Source of the DNA: Nitrososphaerota archaeon
GTDB taxonomy: Archaea > Thermoproteota > Nitrososphaeria > Nitrososphaerales > Nitrosopumilaceae
Assembly (NCBI GenBank): GCA_016200035.1
Contig: JACQFM010000032.1
Location: 1 to 9,659 of the forward strand
Reading direction: 5' to 3'
Length of the DNA stretch: 9,659 nt
Notes under the pieces: generated by a model
Told to the model about the DNA's origin: nothing
What the model saw: only the letters and a program-made list of their open reading frames with translations
The model's database searches: none
In this document: in pieces, positions 5,608-9,659 of the stretch
Position numbering within the stretch: the first letter of the stretch is position 1
Layout of the letters: every line of letters begins with the position of its first letter
Position numbers and translations under genes: made by a program

Positions 5608-5889
5608 ATGGCAACGTATAGAACCAGTATACAGATAGTAAGTGATCTTCTTACGGTAACAGAACAAAGCGGTGCTACTGGTATTAACGTAACCTCACTT
5701 TTGACCAAGGCAAATCTTTCGCATTCAAGACTTGGTAAATTTCTGGAAAACCTGACTGGTGCGGGGCTTATAAACAGAATCGAATTTGACGGAAAACAGG
5801 CGTATGTTATAACCCCAAAAGGCAAACAATATCTGGAATCCTACAACAGATTTCAGACTTTAGCGGATTCTTTTGGTCTAGACCTTTAA
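5608..5889 (+). CDS. Winged-helix DNA-binding protein
   Basis: The 93-residue product is essentially one winged helix-turn-helix domain of the type found as small stand-alone proteins in archaea: helix 1 (TSIQIVSDLLTVTEQ), the NVTSLLTKANLSHSRLGKFLENLTGAGLI helix-turn-helix (residues 27-55), then the wing RIEFDGKQAYVITPKGKQYLE. The closing segment YNRFQTLADSFG is likely helical and may mediate dimerisation. It probably binds DNA as a transcription regulator; target and ligand are unknown. No metal- or ligand-binding domain is attached. ATG is the start, with TTATAT at 5578-5583. It converges with a small membrane-protein gene 10 bases further on. A regulatory link to the divergent YkgJ-like gene, which has an inverted repeat at its promoter, is possible but speculative. 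Confidence 0.85.
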   Translation: MATYRTSIQIVSDLLTVTEQSGATGINVTSLLTKANLSHSRLGKFLENLTGAGLINRIEFDGKQAYVITPKGKQYLESYNRFQTLADSFGLDL

Positions 5890-5899
5890 GATTTTAATA

Positions 5900-6067
5900 T
5901 TAAGATTCTCTCTTCTGATCTTTCTTTCTCTTACGCCTAGTGTCAAGATAGATAGCTACTAAGGCCCCTCCAACAATTACGTAAAACAGAGGCCATTCGT
6001 GAGCATAAACTGTAATTGCCATCCCAATTACCAGAATTATAAGAATAGAAAAAAGTCTCTTGTCCAT
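5900..6067 (-). CDS. Small two-helix membrane protein
   Basis: This 55-residue reading frame starts MDKRLFSILIILVIGMAITV. It has a first hydrophobic segment at about residues 5-21, a short loop with HEWP, and a second at about 26-42 (FYVIVGGALVAIYL); it ends in a strongly basic tail, TRRKRKKDQKR. The charge pattern suggests a membrane hairpin with a cytoplasmic basic tail. Support for reality: GATATATT on the minus strand (6090-6097) lies 23-30 bases upstream of the ATG, and the gene ends 10 bases from the convergent winged-helix stop, leaving no wasted space. I do not recognise a family and give no function. Confidence 0.7.
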   Translation of the reverse strand: MDKRLFSILIILVIGMAITVYAHEWPLFYVIVGGALVAIYLDTRRKRKKDQKRES

Positions 6068-6089
6068 CTAGAATGTAAATTTTCAAAAC

Positions 6090-6097
6090 AATATATC
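6090..6097 (-). promoter_or_regulatory. TATA box of the small membrane-protein gene
   Basis: GATATATT on the minus strand, 23-30 bases before the ATG at 6067. Confidence 0.6.
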
Positions 6098-6130
6098 TTT
6101 TGAGTGCAAGTTTCGATCAGATCTTTAAAA

Positions 6131-6136
6131 TTTATA
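6131..6136 (+). promoter_or_regulatory. Orphan TATA box
   Basis: TTTATA, 26-31 bases before an ATG at 6162 that opens only an 11-codon frame (MFNLEIIYAIF, stop at 6195-6197). A T-run at 6188-6193 lies at its end. Either a very short RNA or a chance match in AT-rich DNA. Confidence 0.25.
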
Positions 6137-6244
6137 CAAAAAAACTGTCGACCTTAAAGTTATGTTCAACTTGGAAATAATTTATGCCATTTTTTAATTT
6201 ATCAGAAATAATTTAAAATCAATCCATTAGAAAAGACCGACAGA

Positions 6245-6251
6245 TCTATAA
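6245..6251 (+). promoter_or_regulatory. TATA box before the putative 27-residue peptide
   Basis: CTATAAA would start transcription near 6275, giving a leader of about 25 bases before the ATG at 6300 that contains the Shine-Dalgarno-like GGGAG (6287-6291). Confidence 0.4.
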
Positions 6252-6299
6252 AGGTGTACTTCGGTGTAAGCAGAAGGGGAAGGCGTGGGAGATATTTCA

Positions 6300-6383
6300 A
6301 TGTGGTGGAAAGGTTTGGGAAAGGAACTTGAAGTTGATCTTGAAAATCTAGAAGAATCCGAAAAGGACACGGCCACCTTATAG
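6300..6383 (+). CDS. Possible small peptide (27 residues)
   Basis: A 27-codon frame begins MWWKGLGKELEVDLENLEE and ends DTATL before TAG. It is preceded by GGGAG at eight bases' spacing and, further up, by a TATA box (6245-6251). A GTG at 6285 is an alternative start adding five residues (GDIS after the initiator). Composition is protein-like: an amphipathic, acidic helix after a Trp pair. No family is recognised. It could be a genuine micro-protein, or the remnant of a larger gene. It lies in an otherwise empty stretch (6110-6450) before the ferritin-like gene. Confidence 0.35.
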   Translation: MWWKGLGKELEVDLENLEESEKDTATL

Positions 6384-6450
6384 ATATTAGCAAGAAACCT
6401 TTTCGATATCCTTAAATTCTCTAATGCTTTCGTTTTTTAGAGGAACCTAA

Positions 6451-7026
6451 ATGACTGAAAAACCAAATGTGGTTGGAGTAAATATAGTAAAACAAAATGG
6501 AGTAAATGTGGATGAGCTCATAAAACAATTGGTATACAACGCATCGGTTGAATTCACTGCATATTATTATTTTACTAACTTGAGAGCTCACTGTACTGGT
6601 GAACAGGGTGAGAGTATCAAAGGAGTTATTGAGGACGCACGATTGGAAGATCTTAGCCACTTTGAATCATGTCTATCAAGAATTTATGAGTTGGGAGGAA
6701 GTTTACCAAATGATGCCCAGCAGTTTATCAAAATGTCGGGTTGTGAATTTCTACAGTTACCGAAAAAAAAGACCGATGTAAAAGAAATAATGAAAAAGTG
6801 TCTGCTTGCTGAGCAGGGAGCTATTGTGAACTGGAATAAAGTATGTAAGATGACCTATGGAAAGGATCCTGCAACATATGACGTTGCAAAAGATGTGTTA
6901 AGAGAGGAAATTGAGCACGAAGCATGGTTCTTAGAGTTGCTTTATGGAAGGCCATCAGGTCATATGAGAAGGAAATACTCAGGAGAAAGGCCCCATACGC
7001 ACAAACATTCCAGATCACTTGGATAA
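6451..7026 (+). CDS. Ferritin-like (Dps-like) protein
   Basis: A 191-residue four-helix ferritin-like protein. Likely di-iron ligands appear in the expected order: Glu34 (ASVEFTAYYYF), Glu66/Asp67 and His70 (ARLEDLSHFE), Glu121 (LLAEQGAIVNW), and Glu153 with His156 (REEIEHEAWF). Archaeal Dps-like proteins use such centres to oxidise iron with peroxide and store it, protecting DNA; that role is inferred. Cysteines occur at 48, 74, 98, 117 and 132; some may correspond to the cysteine pair near the ferroxidase centre of archaeal thioferritins, but this needs an alignment. The C-terminal tail, after the last helix, is basic and His-rich (HMRRKYSGERPHTHKHSR), suited to metal or DNA binding. Unlike most genes here the ATG is preceded by a Shine-Dalgarno-like GAGG (6440-6443, seven bases away), so it probably has a short leader; no clear TATA stands at leaderless distance. 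Confidence 0.85.
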   Translation: MTEKPNVVGVNIVKQNGVNVDELIKQLVYNASVEFTAYYYFTNLRAHCTGEQGESIKGVIEDARLEDLSHFESCLSRIYELGGSLPNDAQQFIKMSGCEFLQLPKKKTDVKEIMKKCLLAEQGAIVNWNKVCKMTYGKDPATYDVAKDVLREEIEHEAWFLELLYGRPSGHMRRKYSGERPHTHKHSRSLG

Positions 7027-7095
7027 TCAAAATAATTTCGTTTGAGGTTTTTGGTAGCAATTTAATATCATAATTTCTGAATCTCAAATTATTGG

Positions 7096-7169
7096 AGCCT
7101 CGAGTGGGATTCGATCCCACGACCTAACGCTTACGAGGCGTTCGCTCTACCAGGCTGAGCTATCGAGGC
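7096..7169 (-). tRNA. tRNA-Thr (anticodon CGT)
   Basis: A full cloverleaf on the minus strand: acceptor GCCTCGA/TCGAGGC, D arm GCTC/GAGC, anticodon stem AACGC/GCGTT around the loop CTCGTAA (anticodon CGT, plus-strand 7133-7135), variable loop AGGTC, T arm GTGGG/CCCAC. The discriminator T and the CGT anticodon fit threonine. The bases after the discriminator are CCA (7095-7093), so the tail is encoded, unlike in tRNA-Cys here. The T loop is ATCGAAT, with A rather than T at position 54. No intron. TTTATAAA at 7193-7200 is 24 bases upstream of the 5' end. Confidence 0.97.
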
Positions 7170-7192
7170 AATGGTTCGCAATGTCATCAGAG

Positions 7193-7200
7193 TTTATAAA
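7193..7200. promoter_or_regulatory. Palindromic TATA box shared by tRNA-Thr (-) and phosphohexomutase (+)
   Basis: TTTATAAA is its own reverse complement. Its left edge is 24 bases from the tRNA-Thr 5' end (7169, minus) and its right edge 23 bases from a TTG at 7223 (plus), so it is equally well placed for both genes. Confidence 0.65.
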
Positions 7201-7222
7201 AAGCCTTTGTGCTTTGGATTCA

Positions 7223-8536
7223 TTGAAAGTATCCATCTCCGGTGTGAGGGGAATTTTCGGCCGTGATCTTACACTTCGTGACATAATTAAATTTTGTCAG
7301 AACTTTTCAGTGTTAGTAAAATCGAAAAAATGCGTTGTAGCTCAAGATACAAGACCATCAAGTAAGATTCTAGCTGAAACTTCAATTGCGTCTCTAATGG
7401 AAAGGGGCATTGATGTCTACAATTTGGGAATATCACCAACACCTGTTGCTTTCAGAGAATCAAGAAAATACGGAGCCGGTTTAATAATCACTTCATCACA
7501 TAATCCTTTAGAGTGGAACGGCCTCAAATTTATAATCGAAGGTCGCGGTATAAATGAATCAGAGCTTGAACATATCTTAAAAGAAAATTTATTTTCCAAA
7601 ATAAAAATTGGTTCCGAATCCCGAATCAATTCAAGTTATATTTCTGATGCCGCTGAATTAATTGGATCTGTTAATGGTTCACCAAAAGTTGCGATTGATG
7701 CAGGCGGCGGAGCAGCTTATGAGGTCGCACCGGCTATGCTTCAGAAGATAGGATGCCATACAAAGATGTTAAATGGTAAACCAGGAATTTCCTCTCGAGG
7801 CCCAGATCCTACTTCGGAAAATCTGACTGGATTAATTGCAGCTTCCAGAAAGTGTGAGATAGGATTTGCGCTTGATCTAGACGGGGATAGACTGGTTGTA
7901 GTAAAAGATGGTAAAAAACAGGTCCCAGATGCAACTTTGGGCCTAGGTGTTGCAAAGGCAATCCAACTGGGATATCGTCGTTTCGTTCTGAGTTTAGACA
8001 GCAGTGTCTCTATTGAGAAATTTATCAAGGACAGTTCTGGACAGGTTCAGAGGTCTAAAGTGGGTGAAGCTAATGTGGTAGATTTAATGATAAAAACAAA
8101 CTCCCAAGCTGGAGGAGAGGGAAGTAGTGCCGGATTCATTCTACCTGAATTTAACATGTGTCGTGATGCCCTTTTAACAAGTGGTCTTATAGCTTCTATG
8201 CTTGGCACCAAAACCTTTACGGAGATTATGAAATTCATGGAAGGATATCATCAGTTAAGAAGTAAAGTTGATGTGGAATCTACGTTTCATAAGAAAACAC
8301 TTGAAATTTTGTCTGAGAAGATGGGAAGTCAATACAGTCAGTTAATCACACTTGATGGTGTAAAATCAATTATTGATGAAAACAGCTGGGCGTTGGTCAG
8401 ACAATCAAACACTGAACACATAATTAGAATTTCAGTAGAATCAACTTCTCCGGAGAAGACAAAATCTATACAAAAACAGATAACATTGTTGGTTAAACAA
8501 AGCTATGAGCAAGCCAGACGAAGAAGAAATAATTAG
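7223..8536 (+). CDS. glmM: Phosphohexomutase, probable phosphoglucosamine mutase
   Basis: An alpha-D-phosphohexomutase of 437 residues from TTG 7223. Motifs, in that numbering: SISGVRGIFG at the N-terminus (4-13, substrate phosphate loop), the phosphoserine loop TSSHNP (catalytic Ser about 92), the Mg2+ loop DLDGDR (218-223), sugar-ring contact GEGSS (298-302), and the C-terminal phosphate loop RQSNTE (393-398). It interconverts hexose 1- and 6-phosphates; archaeal homologues act on glucosamine phosphate (UDP-GlcNAc route) or mannose/glucose phosphate, so the exact substrate is open. An ATG at 7181 adds 14 residues, but the family start and the TATA box at 7193-7200, inside that extension, favour the TTG. 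It overlaps thiL by 32 bases, so the two form an operon. It is divergent from tRNA-Thr. Confidence 0.88.
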   Translation: MKVSISGVRGIFGRDLTLRDIIKFCQNFSVLVKSKKCVVAQDTRPSSKILAETSIASLMERGIDVYNLGISPTPVAFRESRKYGAGLIITSSHNPLEWNGLKFIIEGRGINESELEHILKENLFSKIKIGSESRINSSYISDAAELIGSVNGSPKVAIDAGGGAAYEVAPAMLQKIGCHTKMLNGKPGISSRGPDPTSENLTGLIAASRKCEIGFALDLDGDRLVVVKDGKKQVPDATLGLGVAKAIQLGYRRFVLSLDSSVSIEKFIKDSSGQVQRSKVGEANVVDLMIKTNSQAGGEGSSAGFILPEFNMCRDALLTSGLIASMLGTKTFTEIMKFMEGYHQLRSKVDVESTFHKKTLEILSEKMGSQYSQLITLDGVKSIIDENSWALVRQSNTEHIIRISVESTSPEKTKSIQKQITLLVKQSYEQARRRRNN

Positions 8537-9461
8537 AATTTTTCAAAACAGTTTTGGAAAAAAGTCAAAGTTCCTAGCTGAGGATGTAGAGCGCTTCACA
8601 TTAAACAAAATCCCCATTGTTGCCAAATCTGACATGTTAGTTGAGAGTACAGACGTGCCACCGGGCATGAAAATTGATCAAATTGCAAGGAAAAGTATGG
8701 TAGCCTGCGTAAGTGACTTTGCATGCAAAGGTGTTAAACCACAATATGCAACAATTTCTCTTTCTTTACCTCAAGGATTGAGTAGATCCAAAATAAAGAG
8801 GCTTGCAGCAGGTTTTGCCAGAGCATCAAAAGAATTTGTAGTCAAAATAGTTGGTGGCGATGTAAACGAGGGAAAGGAGATTGTCATTAACGTGTCAATG
8901 TTTGGGTGGGCAAAAAAGATAGTTGCAAGGAGAGGTGCGAAAGTAAATGATGTCATTATAACTTCAGGTCCATTCAGTTATTCTCATGCAGGACTGAAAA
9001 TTATTCTACGTCATTTTAAGGCTGAATCAAAATTTGAAAGAAAATCCAAAAAGTCAGTCTTTCTTCCAACTCCAAAATTAAATTTTGGTCTTTCTATAGC
9101 AAATTATATTTCATCAGCAATGGATTCAAGTGATGGTTTGGCCATAACTCTAAATGAAATGAGTAGACAGAGTGCAAACAAATTTGTAATAACAAAACTT
9201 CCTACCACCTCAGAGATAGAAACGTTTGCAAAGAAAAATAGGATCAGATTAGCTGATCTTGTTTTTTGTGGAGGAGAAGAGTATGAAATAGTAGCAACAG
9301 TGCCTCGATCAAATTTCTCTAAAGTGATGAATTTGGCTAGAAAACAAAATATCCCAATACAAGAGATTGGATATGTTGCAAAGGGTAAAAACGTGGTATA
9401 TCTTGACAGAGATAAAATTAAAACTGTAAAAAAATGTGGTTGGCGTCATTTCAAATCCTAA
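8505..9461 (+). CDS. thiL: Thiamine-monophosphate kinase
   Basis: A 318-residue ThiL, which phosphorylates thiamine monophosphate with ATP to thiamine diphosphate, the last step of cofactor synthesis. Family motifs in order: LAEDVE (24-29), SDMLVESTDVP (42-52, metal/phosphate binding), VSDFACKGVKP (69-79), GGDVNEG (117-123), AMDSSDGLA (205-213) and CGGEEYEIV (255-263). Length is normal and the Asp ligands are intact. The ATG at 8505 lies inside the end of the upstream mutase gene, 32 bases before that gene's stop and in another frame; no Shine-Dalgarno sequence is evident, so translational coupling is likely. The functional pairing of a sugar-phosphate mutase with thiamine kinase looks like an operon of convenience. 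uS11 follows after a promoter of its own. Confidence 0.93.
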   Translation: MSKPDEEEIIRIFQNSFGKKSKFLAEDVERFTLNKIPIVAKSDMLVESTDVPPGMKIDQIARKSMVACVSDFACKGVKPQYATISLSLPQGLSRSKIKRLAAGFARASKEFVVKIVGGDVNEGKEIVINVSMFGWAKKIVARRGAKVNDVIITSGPFSYSHAGLKIILRHFKAESKFERKSKKSVFLPTPKLNFGLSIANYISSAMDSSDGLAITLNEMSRQSANKFVITKLPTTSEIETFAKKNRIRLADLVFCGGEEYEIVATVPRSNFSKVMNLARKQNIPIQEIGYVAKGKNVVYLDRDKIKTVKKCGWRHFKS

Positions 9462-9463
9462 TG

Positions 9464-9472
9464 TTTTTTAAA
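9464..9472 (+). promoter_or_regulatory. TATA box of the uS11 gene
   Basis: TTTTTTAAA, 21-29 bases before the ATG at 9493, starting just after the thiL stop. Confidence 0.6.
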
Positions 9473-9492
9473 CCCAACCAAAGCTTTGGAGA

Positions 9493-9659
9493 ATGTTGTC
9501 CGAACAAGAACAAAAGGAAAAGTGGGGAATAGCTCACATCTATAGTAGCTATAACAATACTATAGTTCACATAACTGACATTTCTGGTGCTGAGACTGTT
9601 TCAATCAGCTCTGGTGGAAGACATGTAAATGCTGACAGGTATGAATCATCACCATATGC
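9493..9659 (+). CDS. rps11: Ribosomal protein uS11, N-terminal part
   Basis: The right edge cuts this gene after 55 codons. The visible part is diagnostic for uS11 of the small subunit: KWGIAHIYSSYNNTIVHITD, then GAETVSISSGGRHVNADRYESSPY. The protein binds 16S rRNA in the platform near the decoding site. The start is ATG at 9493, supported by TTTTTTAAA (9464-9472); the next codon, TTG, could be an alternative. It has its own promoter 32 bases after thiL, so it is expressed apart from the mutase-thiL pair. Confidence 0.95.
   Translation, partial: MLSEQEQKEKWGIAHIYSSYNNTIVHITDISGAETVSISSGGRHVNADRYESSPY

Noticed and set aside
6202..6393. A 63-codon minus-strand frame before the ferritin-like gene
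   Set aside because: Biased Leu/Pro composition with no promoter at the start; antisense to a better-supported plus-strand peptide frame.
6821..7120. A 99-codon minus-strand frame
   Set aside because: Antisense to the ferritin-like gene and starting within tRNA-Thr; a shadow.
7181..7222. ATG 7181 as start of the phosphohexomutase
   Set aside because: The extension matches no family sequence, contains the TATA box itself, and the region upstream is the tRNA-Thr gene without a plus-strand promoter.

Overview
The window reads as chromosomal DNA of an ammonia-oxidising-type thaumarchaeon (Nitrososphaerota, probably the group I.1a / Nitrosopumilus-like branch). Reasons visible in the sequence: AT-rich DNA; archaeal-only or archaeal-type proteins (histone, eS17, Cgi121 of the KEOPS complex, an archaeal-type phosphohexomutase, uS11); archaeal TATA boxes lying about 23-31 bases upstream of start codons with almost no 5' leader (leaderless genes); and tRNAs without bacterial-style terminators. 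The genus assignment is inference.

Layout. (A) 2-2130: the 3' end of a THUMP-domain gene (+) converges on a minus-strand row: a MoaD/ThiS-like ubiquitin-fold domain fused to a Cgi121 domain, ribosomal protein eS17, and a TatD-family metal hydrolase. Much of this block concerns tRNA modification and translation. (B) 2237-2570: an archaeal histone and tRNA-Cys(GCA). (C) 2633-4696: an isolated AIPR-type (abortive-infection family) protein with a nuclease-like N-terminal motif, a compact region with long inverted pairing that may be a structured RNA (4404-4493), and a 53-residue zinc-ribbon protein. This is the accessory-looking part of the window. (D) 4693-6067: a YkgJ-type cysteine-cluster protein (-), about 350 bases without a convincing gene, a winged-helix protein (+) and a 55-residue two-helix membrane protein (-). 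(E) 6110-7026: a mostly non-coding stretch with orphan TATA boxes and one possible 27-residue peptide, then a Dps-like/ferritin-like protein. (F) 7096-9659: tRNA-Thr(CGT) (-), phosphohexomutase (GlmM-like) overlapping thiamine-monophosphate kinase ThiL, and the 5' part of ribosomal protein uS11.

Recurring logic. TATA-to-start spacing is so regular that it decides several starts: GTG for eS17; TTG for the AIPR gene, the zinc-ribbon gene and the phosphohexomutase; and the third in-frame ATG for the histone. The most interesting items are the MoaD-Cgi121 fusion, with an internal glycine run whose codons also form a Shine-Dalgarno sequence; a perfectly palindromic TATA box that appears to drive tRNA-Thr and the phosphohexomutase in opposite directions; and the AIPR gene with its neighbouring RNA-like element. 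No CRISPR array, insertion sequence, integrase or replication origin was seen.
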